Positions 8,809 to 16,810 of a DNA stretch of 36,622 nt are shown piece after piece. A model generated the notes under the pieces. The model was given only the letters and a program-made list of their open reading frames with translations, did not search any database and was not told the DNA's origin. The stretch covers positions 1 through 36,622 of the forward strand of contig DAORDK010000021.1 in the NCBI GenBank assembly GCA_035345935.1, read 5' to 3'. The translations under genes were made by a program, and so were the position numbers. Every line of letters begins with the position of its first letter. Position 1 is the stretch's first letter. Source of the DNA: SSSZ01 sp035345935. GTDB taxonomy: Bacteria > Pseudomonadota > Gammaproteobacteria > Burkholderiales > Rhodocyclaceae.

Positions 8809-8918
8809 GCGCAGGGAGCATCCTGCCGATCGGTCCCCGATGCGCGTCGCCGGGCCACGGCGTGATGATTGCGTGCGATCGATCTCTCGTGCGCAGTCCG
8901 AGCGAATTGCCGAGTTAA

Positions 8919-9503
8919 CTAGAAACCGCTGCCCGGTTGCGCGAGGTAGGTAGTTTCCTCGGCGCTGCTGGTGCGGCCGAGGATGGCGTTGCGGTGAGGG
9001 AAACGGCCGAAGCGGGCGATGACTTCCCGATGGCGCCGGGCATAGTCGGCAAAAGAGGCCAGTTCGGTCGATTCGGCGGCCAGGGTGTCGAAGAGGGCAA
9101 TTGCGCGATCCTGGGCTGCAAGGTCTTCGGCGTGCTCGAAAGGCATGTAGATGAAAACCCTCTGCAGAGGCGGCAATTGGCGGTCGACTCCCTGTGCCAC
9201 GGCCGTTTCGGCCAGGGCCAGGGCCTTCGAATCGGTGGCGAAGGCGCGGGGGTCGTCCCGGTAAATCTGGCGCGAGAACTGATCGAGCACCAGGATCAGG
9301 GCGAGCAGGGAATCGGGGTTTTCGGCCCAGGCGTCCAGCAGCCCGCCCTTGGCCCATTGGTGCAACGCCCGGAAACGGCTGCGGATTTCAGCATCCGCTT
9401 CGGGATTCTTGTTGAACCAGGCGGCACGCTGTCGCCCGTAATCCGCATCGCCGGGCGAACCGAACCAATAGGCAAGGACGTCGCGGTAGCCGATGGCGGC
9501 CAT
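8919..9503 (-). CDS. DUF924 family protein
   Basis: 194 residues. The sequence follows the DUF924 family throughout: VLAYWFG at the N terminus, AWFNKNPEADAEIRSRF, a central LALILVLDQFSRQIYRD, LPPLQRVFIYMPFEHAEDL, and a C-terminal HREVIARFGRFPHRNAILGR. The family is helical, TPR-like and cytoplasmic; its biochemical role is not established. It starts 7 bases after the stop of the chemoreceptor gene on the same strand, so the two are probably co-transcribed, though they have no known functional link. The ribosome-binding site is weak (GGGCGG). Confidence 0.92.
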   Translation of the reverse strand: MAAIGYRDVLAYWFGSPGDADYGRQRAAWFNKNPEADAEIRSRFRALHQWAKGGLLDAWAENPDSLLALILVLDQFSRQIYRDDPRAFATDSKALALAETAVAQGVDRQLPPLQRVFIYMPFEHAEDLAAQDRAIALFDTLAAESTELASFADYARRHREVIARFGRFPHRNAILGRTSSAEETTYLAQPGSGF

Positions 9504-9510
9504 GCCGCCC

Positions 9511-11028
9511 TTACTTGACCAGGTCGGTCTTGAAGCCGATGCGCACCGCGCCCCAATGGCGACCGCCGACCATGATGGGCATCGAGAGGTCGTTGAGGAT
9601 TTCGCCGGTGTCCCGGACGTAGGTCTGGAAGAGCGACGGCTTCTGATTGGTGGCGAGCTTGATTCCGACGGGGTCGTTGAACATGCGCTTATGCCGGCAC
9701 TTGGCGGTATCGACCACCGGATCGCCGCTGGGCGCGTTGGAGAACACGCTGTTGTGCGCCGGCGCGTAGCCCTTGTTGTCCACCGCCAGAGAGTAGATCA
9801 GGCCGGGCAACTCGCGCAGCATGTCGTCGTAGATGCGAGTCAACTCGGAGTCGCACTGGCTGTCGTAAGCCGTGGTGAAGCGCTTGGGGTTGGAGCCAGG
9901 AATATCCTTGTAGGCCTGATCGAAGACGTTCACTCCGCGATCCGCGAGACGCTGGAGCACAGCGGCGACCTTGTCGCGGAAGACTGCGCTGGCATCGTGG
10001 AGTTTGTCGAACATGCTGTTGCCGGTGCGGAAGTCGGCCAGGGTGCCCTGCAAGTCCTCGGTCGAGCCACGCAGGGTCTTGGCCGAATCCTCGCATTGGC
10101 GAACCTTCCCGGAAATATCCAGGGCCAGATTGCGGATTTCCTCGACTTCGCTGTGGATGGACTGGTTGCTTTCCCGTAGGTTGCGGATGGCGCCGGCGAT
10201 GGTGCCCAGCTGATCCGTGGTCTGTTTGAAGTCTTCGACCATGGCGCCCAAATCCCTGGCGGAGGTTTCGATGTAGCTGTTGGCCTGGGTCACGTCGCTG
10301 ACGATGGCTCGGGTTTTTTCCGAGGTATCCACCACGAGGTTGATCATCGATTGGGTGTTCTGGCCGATCACCTGGGTGGCGGTCTTGACCTTCTCGGCAA
10401 GTTTTCTGACTTCGTCGGCAACCACGGCGAAACCGCGCCCGGCTTCGCCGGCCCGCGCGGCTTCAATGGCCGCATTCAAGGCGAGCAGGTTGGTCTGGTC
10501 GGAAATGTCGTTGATCAGCGAGACGATTTCGTTGATCTTCATCGAGCTCGTGTGGAGTTCGCCAACGGTGGTGGCGAAATGCTCGATATGGGCGTTGGCC
10601 GAATGCATGGTGTCGGCCACGGTGTGCATCTGGTCGAGGGAGCGTTGGGCGAGGTCGAGATTGTTGTGGGTGGAGGATTCGATGGCGTCGGCGTTGAGGG
10701 CCACTTCGGACACCGCCTGATTGACCCGGTTGCTCGACGCGAAAACCGCTTCGGCGAGGTCTTCCTGCTTCTTCACCGCGCTACCGGTGAGCTGGACCAG
10801 ATGGTTCATGCGGGCGGCGTCGGCGGCAATGCTGACGCTCTTTTCCCGGGCGTGGACGATGAGCCCGCGCACCTTGCCGAAGAAGCGATTCAGGTTGGAC
10901 GAAATGCGCCCGGCAGTGCCGTTGTCGCTGGATCCGATCGCACAGGACAGGTCCGCATTGCCGTCGGCAATGGCTGCAATATCCCGATCGATCTTATCCA
11001 GGGAGGCATTGCCACCGAAAAGTCCCAT
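9511..11028 (-). CDS. Soluble methyl-accepting chemotaxis protein with C-terminal sensor domain
   Basis: 505 residues with no membrane segment, so a cytoplasmic chemoreceptor. The first 60 residues are a short helical region, followed by the MCP coiled-coil signalling domain (about 80-330) with its conserved hairpin tip (SDQTNLLALNAAIEAARAGE, then GRGFAVVADEVRKLAEKV) that contacts CheA and CheW. The sensor domain follows at the C terminus (about 345-505): it ends in a Cache-like strand pattern, DLSMPIMVGGRHWGAVRIGF. This inverted order (signalling first, sensor last) is known in cytoplasmic receptors. The start is supported by GAGGAG six bases before the ATG. The ligand is unknown. An unusual HTH-receiver regulator lies upstream and may belong to the same sensory unit. 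Confidence 0.93.
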   Translation of the reverse strand: MGLFGGNASLDKIDRDIAAIADGNADLSCAIGSSDNGTAGRISSNLNRFFGKVRGLIVHAREKSVSIAADAARMNHLVQLTGSAVKKQEDLAEAVFASSNRVNQAVSEVALNADAIESSTHNNLDLAQRSLDQMHTVADTMHSANAHIEHFATTVGELHTSSMKINEIVSLINDISDQTNLLALNAAIEAARAGEAGRGFAVVADEVRKLAEKVKTATQVIGQNTQSMINLVVDTSEKTRAIVSDVTQANSYIETSARDLGAMVEDFKQTTDQLGTIAGAIRNLRESNQSIHSEVEEIRNLALDISGKVRQCEDSAKTLRGSTEDLQGTLADFRTGNSMFDKLHDASAVFRDKVAAVLQRLADRGVNVFDQAYKDIPGSNPKRFTTAYDSQCDSELTRIYDDMLRELPGLIYSLAVDNKGYAPAHNSVFSNAPSGDPVVDTAKCRHKRMFNDPVGIKLATNQKPSLFQTYVRDTGEILNDLSMPIMVGGRHWGAVRIGFKTDLVK

Positions 11029-11062
11029 GATTGTCTCCTCACCCTGTCTTTATTGTCTTTAC

Positions 11063-11077
11063 GCAGGACCGTCCTGC
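11063..11077. promoter_or_regulatory. Dyad upstream of the chemoreceptor gene
   Basis: A perfect inverted repeat GCAGGAC-C-GTCCTGC centred about 42 bases upstream of the chemoreceptor start. Between it and the start on the minus strand lie two copies of TAAAGACA. The position suits an operator or an mRNA leader hairpin; there is no T-tract to make it a terminator. Confidence 0.4.
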
Positions 11078-11185
11078 CCATGATACGTTAGCGGCGAAGG
11101 CCCCGCCAGCCCAATCCTTCCCGATATCGACCGTTCTTGCGCCAAACTGAAGTCGGGGACGGAAACGTCCATCTTCCCTGGCCGC

Positions 11186-11770
11186 TCAATTCCGCCGCCG
11201 CGTGCTGAGCCGTGCCTGGGTGTAGCCCTTGAGTTCATGGAAAGGCACCGGTTTCCGGTAAACCGTCACTGCGGATGGGAGGCCGCCCGCGGCAGCGATT
11301 TCTTCCGCCGAGAGGGCGCTCACCACCAGAATGTCCATGGGGGCCAATTCCGGCCGCTCCCGCAGTCGGCGCACCATTTCGAACCCATCCATGGCCGGCA
11401 TGACCAAATCGGCAATCAGGATGTCCGGGACCGAGCGGCCCACTTCGATCAGCCCGTCGAAACCGTTGTCCACGAGGCGAATGCGCAGCGGAAGCTGCCA
11501 GCTCCCCAAGGTGGTTTCGTAAAGCTTTCGCTGGAGGGGATCGTCTTCGGCGATCAGAATGTCCAGCGGTCTCTCGGCATTGTCGGCGCGGGTGGCGGGA
11601 TGGGTGCGGGCCACGTAGGCTTCGACCGAACTCGCCAGGATACGGCGATGGCCGCCGGCGGTCTTCCAGGCCTCGAGGGCACCGGACTCGACCATCTGCT
11701 GGACCGTGCCCAGCGAGATGCCGAGACGGGAAGCAACTTGCCGGGTGGTGAGGTAGCGATCGTCAGCCAT
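11186..11770 (-). CDS. HTH (MerR/excisionase-type) and receiver domain fusion regulator
   Basis: 194 residues. Residues 5-55 form an excisionase/MerR-type winged helix (YLTTRQVASRLGISLGTVQQ, then the wing AGGHRRI). A linker follows, then a receiver domain from about residue 70 with acid pair D76/D77, phospho-acceptor D121 in LIADLVMPAMDG and Lys in YRKP. This order, DNA-binding first and receiver last, is the reverse of normal response regulators. All receiver residues needed for phosphorylation are present. It probably binds DNA in response to a kinase, but no kinase gene is adjacent. It precedes the chemoreceptor gene on the same strand with a 157-bp gap. The gap between its start and the peroxiredoxin terminator is AT-richer and may hold its promoter. 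Confidence 0.88.
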   Translation of the reverse strand: MADDRYLTTRQVASRLGISLGTVQQMVESGALEAWKTAGGHRRILASSVEAYVARTHPATRADNAERPLDILIAEDDPLQRKLYETTLGSWQLPLRIRLVDNGFDGLIEVGRSVPDILIADLVMPAMDGFEMVRRLRERPELAPMDILVVSALSAEEIAAAGGLPSAVTVYRKPVPFHELKGYTQARLSTRRRN

Positions 11771-11840
11771 GATCCGTCGAAAACCTTAATGTTCCCGGAT
11801 TGTACATAAATGGCAAAAATACCGCATCTATGTGGACGAC

Positions 11841-11872
11841 GGAAACAAAATACCTCGCCGGGGCGAGGTATT
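11841..11872 (-). terminator. Intrinsic terminator of the peroxiredoxin gene
   Basis: A perfect 11-bp inverted repeat (AATACCTCGCC at 11849-11859, GGCGAGGTATT at 11862-11872, 2-base spacer) followed on the minus strand by TTGTTT. It lies about 90 bases past the peroxiredoxin stop, before the HTH-receiver gene. Confidence 0.8.
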
Positions 11873-11962
11873 GTCCGTTCTATGGGCACAGGGATCCCAC
11901 CGGGCGCCTCCCGCGGGAGCGCGACGGGCTCCGGGAAACATTGGCGGGACGCCCAGGCGGTG

Positions 11963-12562
11963 TCAGAGTTTCTTGGCGTTCTTGGCCAGATAGGCCGCGA
12001 CGCCCTCCGGCGAGGCGGTCATGCCGGGCTTGCCCTTGTTCCAACCCGCGGGGCACACCTCGCCATGCTCCTCGAAGAATTGCAGGGCGTCCACCATGCG
12101 CAGCATTTCGTCGATATTGCGCCCCAGGGGCAGCATATTGACGACCTGGTGCATGACCACGCCATTCTTGTCGATCAGGAAGGAGCCGCGCAGGGCGACG
12201 CCCGCGGCTTCCAGTTCGACGTCGTAGGCGCGGCAGATGTCGTGCTTCACGTCGGCAACCAGGGGATAGCCGACGGGTCCGATGCCGCCTTCCTTGATCG
12301 GGGTGTTCTTCCAAGCGAGATGGGTGAATTGAGAGTCGATGGAGACGCCGATCACTTCGACGCCCCGTTGTTCGAATTCGCAGAGCCGGTGATCGAAGGC
12401 AATGAGTTCGGAGGGGCAGACGAAGGTGAAATCCAGCGGGTAGAAGAACAGTACGACGGGCTTGCCCCGATAGCTGGACAGCTTGAGTTCCTTGATTTCG
12501 TTGTTGCCGTAAACGGCAATGGCGGTGAAGTCCGGGGCTTGCTTGCCGACGAGAACGGCCAT
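11963..12562 (-). CDS. 2-Cys peroxiredoxin (AhpC/Prx1 family)
   Basis: 199 residues. It reduces hydrogen peroxide and organic peroxides in the cytoplasm. The peroxidatic Cys is C49 in FYPLDFTFVCPSEL, and the resolving Cys is C170 in GEVCPAGW, typical of typical-2-Cys dimers. The start at 12562 is chosen because AGGAGA lies about six bases upstream and the protein begins with MAVLVGKQAPDF as in relatives; an in-frame extension upstream is not conserved in style. A strong terminator follows. No ahpF, thioredoxin reductase or oxyR gene is adjacent, so the reductant is probably thioredoxin. Confidence 0.95.
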   Translation of the reverse strand: MAVLVGKQAPDFTAIAVYGNNEIKELKLSSYRGKPVVLFFYPLDFTFVCPSELIAFDHRLCEFEQRGVEVIGVSIDSQFTHLAWKNTPIKEGGIGPVGYPLVADVKHDICRAYDVELEAAGVALRGSFLIDKNGVVMHQVVNMLPLGRNIDEMLRMVDALQFFEEHGEVCPAGWNKGKPGMTASPEGVAAYLAKNAKKL

Positions 12563-12629
12563 GAATTTCTCCTGCAGAATGCTGAGGGGTTGGGGAAGCG
12601 ACGACTGTAGCGAAAGCGCTCCTGGGCTG

Positions 12630-12905
12630 TCAAACCGTCGGATACTGGTGAAAACCCGGAGGAGGGATGTCATCGCAATCGCAGACGATCACCTTTTCGA
12701 CCCGCGCCCCCGGCGGCCCGCGGTGCGCCCACTCGGTGAGTCGGATGAGGGTAGCGGGATCCCCCCGGGCGATCGCTTCGACGCTGCCGTCGTGGCGATT
12801 GCGCACCCAGCCGTCGAGGCCCAGGCGCGTCGCCTCCTCAACCATCGACCAGCGATAGCCGACACCCTGAACCAGGCCGCTGATGCGGAGGTGTCGCGTG
12901 ATCAT
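12630..12905 (-). CDS. acyP: Acylphosphatase
   Basis: 91 residues, the normal size of acylphosphatase, which hydrolyses acyl phosphates such as carbamoyl or acetyl phosphate. The signature GLVQGVGYR ends in catalytic R18, and the second motif GWVRNRHDGSVEA contains catalytic N36. It lies 67 bp upstream of the peroxiredoxin gene on the same strand and may share its transcript. The C-terminal tail is a little longer and Pro-rich (IPPPGFHQYPTV). Confidence 0.95.
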   Translation of the reverse strand: MITRHLRISGLVQGVGYRWSMVEEATRLGLDGWVRNRHDGSVEAIARGDPATLIRLTEWAHRGPPGARVEKVIVCDCDDIPPPGFHQYPTV

Positions 12906-12940
12906 GATGCTTGCTCCCGGCTTCTACTCATGATTCCATG

Positions 12941-13051
12941 TTAACCGAGATGGGCGGCAGCGCCCCTCTCGGGCGCCGATGTTAATCAAATTGCAATGGC
13001 AGCCTAACTGCAAGTAAATATAATGTTCATCCTGTAAGCCCCCCTGTAAGC
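12941..13051 (+). promoter_or_regulatory. Regulatory region upstream of the Hyf-like operon
   Basis: The gap between acyP and hyfB holds several signals: TTAAC (12941-12945) and GTTAA (12981-12985) flank a GCGCCC/GGGCGC hairpin (12960-12976); a TTGCA-N13-TGCAA dyad (12991-13013); a consensus -10 hexamer TATAAT (13019-13024); and two direct copies of CTGTAAGC (13032-13039, 13044-13051). No good -35 lies 16-18 bp before the -10, which suggests an activator-dependent promoter. The regulator is not identified. Confidence 0.5.
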
Positions 13052-13107
13052 GGCCTTCTTGCCGCCGTCCGTTGGCCAATCTGTTGATACGAGGAGCCGC
13101 AACGAAC

Positions 13108-15117
13108 ATGTCGAGCTGGTTGGCCATCGACTGGGTCCTGGCGGCCCTGGCGGCGTGGTTGCTAATTGGCTTGGCGGGGGTTGCAGCCCTGCGCAATTTC
13201 ACCCTGGTGGCCCGGGGGCTGTTTCCCCTCGGCAGTGCCGTCGGACTCGTTCTCGCCGGGGCGGCGGGAACGGCCCTGCTGGGTACGCCGGAAACGGCCA
13301 TCCTGCCCCTCGGTCTGCCCCAGCTTCCTTTCCATCTGCGTCTCGACAGCCTGTCGGCTTTCTTCCTGGCCGTCATCGGTGCCGCCGGTGCCGGGATTTC
13401 GGTGTTCGCCGCCGGCTATTTCCGCCAGGGGGAGGGTACGCCGCCCGGTCTCCTGTGCCTGGAGTACCATTTCTTCCTCACCAGCATGGCCCTGGTGGTG
13501 CTGGCCGACGACGCCTACGCCTTCATGGTGGCCTGGGAGGCCATGGCCCTCGCCTCCTTTTTCCTGGTGACCGCCAACCACCGCGTGCCTGAAATCCGGC
13601 AGGCGGGATTCCTCTATCTTCTTATCGCCCACATCGGCGCCATCGCCATTCTCCTGTCCTTTGGCGTCCTCCAGGCCAACACCGGGGACTACACCTTCGA
13701 CAACATGCGGGCTCAACTGCTGCCGCCCTTCTGGGGGTCGGCGGCCTTTCTCCTGGCGGTGTTGGGCTTCGGTGCCAAGGCAGGCATGCTGCCGCTTCAC
13801 GTTTGGCTCCCCGAGGCCCACCCTGCGGCGCCCTCGCCGGTGTCCGCCCTGATGAGCGGGGTGATGCTGAAGACCGCCATCTACGGCCTATTGCGAGTGT
13901 CCCTCGACCTTCTCCAAGTGCAGACCGCCTGGTGGGGAGTGGTATTGCTGGCGTTCGGCCTGTCCACCGCGCTCTTTGGGGTGGTCTTCGCCACCGTACA
14001 GGTGGACATGAAGCGGCTGCTGGCCTATTCCTCCATCGAGAACATCGGGCTGCTGCTGGCCGCCATCGGCCTCACTCTTCTCTTCAAGGCCTACGGCATG
14101 TTCGATCTCGCCGCACTGGCCCTTAGCGCCTGCCTTTACCATGTTGTGAACCACGCCTTCTTCAAGAGTCTGCTCTTCGTGGGTACCGGTGCCGTGCTCC
14201 ATGCCACCGGGGAGCGCAATCTGGGGCACCTGGGGGGGCTTATCCGAACCATGCCCTGGGTCGCGTGGCTGGTCTTCGTCGGCGTCTTCGCCAGCTCCGG
14301 CTTACCTCCCCTCTCGGGCTTCGTTTCCGAATGGCTGCTGTTGCAGAGTTTCCTGTTCACGCCGGGGCTGCCGGATTCCTTCCTCAATATGTTCATTCCC
14401 ATCGTCGCCGCTGCCATCGCCCTGATCGCGGCCCTGGCCGGCTATGCCATGGTGAAGTTCTTCGGAATCGTCTTCCTCGGCCAGCACCGGGACGCGAAAT
14501 TGCAGGATGCCCATGACGCCGGTCCCTGGGAGCGGGTGGGCATGGCCTGGCTGGCAGCCGGATGCATCTTCCTGGGGCTATTCCCGACTTTCGTGATCCA
14601 GCTCATCGACCTGGTAACCGTTCCCCTGGTCGGGTCGGGCCTGGCCCATCGGGTGGAGACCACCGGCTGGTGGTTGCTGGCCCCCACCTCCATCGAACGG
14701 GCGAGCTACGGTCCCGTCTTTTTCCTGGCCGGGGTGGTCGTCTGCTGGCTATTCGCCTATGTCCTCGTCCGCCGCTTTTACCACGGCCGGCTGCGCCGTG
14801 CCGATCCCTGGGATTGCGGCCATCCCTGGCAGACGCCCCGCATGCAGGACACCGCCGAGGGCTTCGGCCAGCCCATACGCCAGATTTTCGAACCCTTCTT
14901 CCGGCTCGAACGCCATCTTCCCTCATCCTTCGACCGGGAGCCGGCCTACCGGGTCGTGGTGCGGGACCATTTCTGGCATTGGCTCTACCTGCCGGTGGCC
15001 CGGGGCGTGGAATTCCTGGCCGCTCAGGTGGGCAGGCTGCAGCGGGGACGCATCGCCGTCTATCTGCTTTACAGCTTCCTGACCCTCCTGTTCATGCTCT
15101 ATCTCACCCAGCGATGA
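13108..15117 (+). CDS. hyfB: Hydrogenase-4 subunit B-like proton-pumping membrane subunit
   Basis: 669 residues, a polytopic member of the NuoL/Mrp antiporter family. The antiporter core carries the residues used for proton movement in complex I: E144 in VAWEAMALA and K224 in FGAKAGMLPLHVWLPEAHP, followed by SALMSGVMLKTAIYG and the MKRLLAYSSIENIG helix. The C-terminal part continues as in HyfB/HycC, with no long lateral helix typical of NuoL. The ATG at 13108 is chosen because GAGGAG lies upstream and the preceding in-frame codons lack a site. First gene of a six-gene operon; its stop overlaps the next start (ATGA). In this complex it would move protons or sodium ions across the inner membrane. 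Confidence 0.93.
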   Translation: MSSWLAIDWVLAALAAWLLIGLAGVAALRNFTLVARGLFPLGSAVGLVLAGAAGTALLGTPETAILPLGLPQLPFHLRLDSLSAFFLAVIGAAGAGISVFAAGYFRQGEGTPPGLLCLEYHFFLTSMALVVLADDAYAFMVAWEAMALASFFLVTANHRVPEIRQAGFLYLLIAHIGAIAILLSFGVLQANTGDYTFDNMRAQLLPPFWGSAAFLLAVLGFGAKAGMLPLHVWLPEAHPAAPSPVSALMSGVMLKTAIYGLLRVSLDLLQVQTAWWGVVLLAFGLSTALFGVVFATVQVDMKRLLAYSSIENIGLLLAAIGLTLLFKAYGMFDLAALALSACLYHVVNHAFFKSLLFVGTGAVLHATGERNLGHLGGLIRTMPWVAWLVFVGVFASSGLPPLSGFVSEWLLLQSFLFTPGLPDSFLNMFIPIVAAAIALIAALAGYAMVKFFGIVFLGQHRDAKLQDAHDAGPWERVGMAWLAAGCIFLGLFPTFVIQLIDLVTVPLVGSGLAHRVETTGWWLLAPTSIERASYGPVFFLAGVVVCWLFAYVLVRRFYHGRLRRADPWDCGHPWQTPRMQDTAEGFGQPIRQIFEPFFRLERHLPSSFDREPAYRVVVRDHFWHWLYLPVARGVEFLAAQVGRLQRGRIAVYLLYSFLTLLFMLYLTQR

Positions 15118-16061
15118 GCCCCACCGGCTTCCTTTCCCAGATCCTGGCAGTGATTGCGGCCCTGCTGCTCGCCCCGCTGCTGCTGGGGTGGGTCAACCAA
15201 TGCCGGGCCTGGTTCCAGAACCGCAGCGGTCCCGGCCTGCTGCAGCCGTATCGCCTGCTGCACAAGTTGTTCAACAAGGACTCGGTGATGGCCGAGACTG
15301 CTTCTCCCCTTTTCCGAGTGGCGCCTTACGTGGTTTTCGGCTGCATGACGCTCGCCTGCGCCATCATCCCCACCCTGTCTACCGATCTGCCGCTGTCCAT
15401 CGTCGCCGACGCCATCGCCTTGGTGGGGCTCTTTGCCGTCGCCCGCGTCTTCATCTCCCTGGCCGCCATGGACATAGGCACCGCCTTCGGCAGCCTGGGC
15501 GCCCGGCGCGAGATGTTGATCGGCTTCCTGGCCGAACCGGCGCTGTTGACGGTGTTCTTCACCGCTTCCCTCATCAGCCAGTCCACAGCGCTGACGAGCA
15601 TCGTCGAGAACATCGCCCACCGGGAATTCGCCATCTACCCGAGCCTTGCCTTCGCCGGGCTGGCCTTCACCTTCGTCTCTTTCGCCGAGAATGCCCGGGT
15701 GCCGGTGGACAACCCCGCCACCCACTTGGAACTGACCATGATTCATGAAGCCCTGATCCTCGAATACTCCGGCCGGCACCTGGCCCTGGTGGAGTGGGCT
15801 GCGGCTCTGAAGCTTTTTGCCTATTCCTGCATGGGGATCGCTCTCTTTTTCCCCTGGGGCATCGCCGAGGCCCAAAACCCTCTGGCGCTGCTCTACGCGC
15901 TGCCGGTGCTGGTGGCGAAGCTCGCCATCGGTGGGTTCCTGCTTGCCGCGGTCGAGTCCCTGAGCGCCAAGATGCGCATCTTCCGAGTGCCGGAATTCCT
16001 GGCCGGCGCTTTCCTTCTGGCGGTGATCGGCATGCTGGTCCATTTCCTCCTGGGGGCGTGA
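15114..16061 (+). CDS. hyfC: Hydrogenase-4 subunit C-like (NuoH-type) membrane subunit
   Basis: 315 residues, about eight membrane helices. NuoH/HyfC proteins link the hydrophilic redox arm to the membrane arm. Family marks visible are NRSGPGLLQPYRLLHKLF near residue 37, the acidic loop region FAENARVPVDNPATHLELTM around residues 186-205, EYSGRHLALVEWAAALK, and the closing AVESLSAKMRIFRVPEFLAG. The start ATG overlaps the hyfB stop by four bases, which favours translational coupling and fixes the start. The conserved acidic residues of the E-channel (E188, E204 region) appear to be retained, so coupling to ion movement is plausible. Confidence 0.93.
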   Translation: MSPTGFLSQILAVIAALLLAPLLLGWVNQCRAWFQNRSGPGLLQPYRLLHKLFNKDSVMAETASPLFRVAPYVVFGCMTLACAIIPTLSTDLPLSIVADAIALVGLFAVARVFISLAAMDIGTAFGSLGARREMLIGFLAEPALLTVFFTASLISQSTALTSIVENIAHREFAIYPSLAFAGLAFTFVSFAENARVPVDNPATHLELTMIHEALILEYSGRHLALVEWAAALKLFAYSCMGIALFFPWGIAEAQNPLALLYALPVLVAKLAIGGFLLAAVESLSAKMRIFRVPEFLAGAFLLAVIGMLVHFLLGA

Positions 16062-16113
16062 ATTGATTCGATCCCCGCGCTCGCTTCGTTCGCTGCGCCC
16101 GGAACGGGCATCG

Positions 16114-16127
16114 GTCCCCTCAGGGAC
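16114..16127 (+). other. Short hairpin between hyfC and hyfE
   Basis: GTCCC-CTCA-GGGAC forms a perfect 5-bp stem 20 bases before the hyfE start and just ahead of its strong ribosome-binding site (GGGGAGG). The 85-bp gap is the only sizeable one inside the operon; the hairpin could tune hyfE translation or protect the upstream message. Confidence 0.35.
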
Positions 16128-16146
16128 GGCCCAAGGGGAGGACTGA

Positions 16147-16806
16147 ATGGATTCCTTCATTGGTCAACTCATCAACCTCTTCGCCGCGGTGATGCTCATG
16201 CTGGCCTTCGCCATGCTCTCCCAGCGGCGCATCCTTACCCTCATCCACCTGTTTACCCTGCAAGGCATGACGGTAGTGGGGGCGACGGCCATGGTGGCCT
16301 ACGTGACGCACCAGCCCCACCTCTACGCTTCGGCAGCCCTCACCTTCGTGCTCAAGGTGATCCTCATTCCCTTCCTCCTGCATCGGCTCATCAACCGGCT
16401 TAACGTGCGCTGGGACATCGAGACCATGATCAACATTCCCACCCTCATGCTGGTGGGCATCGTCCTGGTGGTCTTCGCCTTCAACCTGGCCCTGCCCATC
16501 TCCAAGCTCTCGACGTCCATCGCCCGGGGCACCCTCGGGATCGCGCTCGCCTGTGTCCTCCTGTCCTTCATGATGATGATCACCCGGGCAAAGGCAGTGC
16601 CCCAGGTGATCGGCTTCCTGACCATGGAAAACGCGCTCTTCTTCGCTGCCACCTCGGCGACCTACGGCATGCCCATGGTGGTGGAACTGGGGATCGCCCT
16701 CGACGTGCTGGTCGGGATATTCATCCTCGGGGTATTCATGTTCCAGATCCGGGAGCAGTTCGACAGCCTGGACATCAGCCACCTGGAAAAGTTGAAGGAG
16801 GATTGA
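16147..16806 (+). CDS. hyfE: Hydrogenase-4 component E-like (NuoK-type) membrane subunit
   Basis: 219 residues, about six to seven membrane helices. HyfE contains a NuoK-like half (here the C-terminal part, VIGFLTMENALFFAATSATYGMP and ELGIALDVLVGIFILGVFMF), preceded by an extra N-terminal helix bundle. The Glu in LTMENA and in VELGIALD are the conserved intramembrane acids of the NuoK family. GGGGAGG five bases upstream supports the start. It sits between hyfC and hyfF as in related loci; E. coli HyfD, another antiporter-like subunit, is absent here. Confidence 0.9.
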   Translation: MDSFIGQLINLFAAVMLMLAFAMLSQRRILTLIHLFTLQGMTVVGATAMVAYVTHQPHLYASAALTFVLKVILIPFLLHRLINRLNVRWDIETMINIPTLMLVGIVLVVFAFNLALPISKLSTSIARGTLGIALACVLLSFMMMITRAKAVPQVIGFLTMENALFFAATSATYGMPMVVELGIALDVLVGIFILGVFMFQIREQFDSLDISHLEKLKED

Positions 16807-16810
16807 CCCG

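Noticed and set aside
12630..12630. Phage integration site near the acylphosphatase gene
   Set aside because: No integrase, tRNA or direct repeats were found around it.
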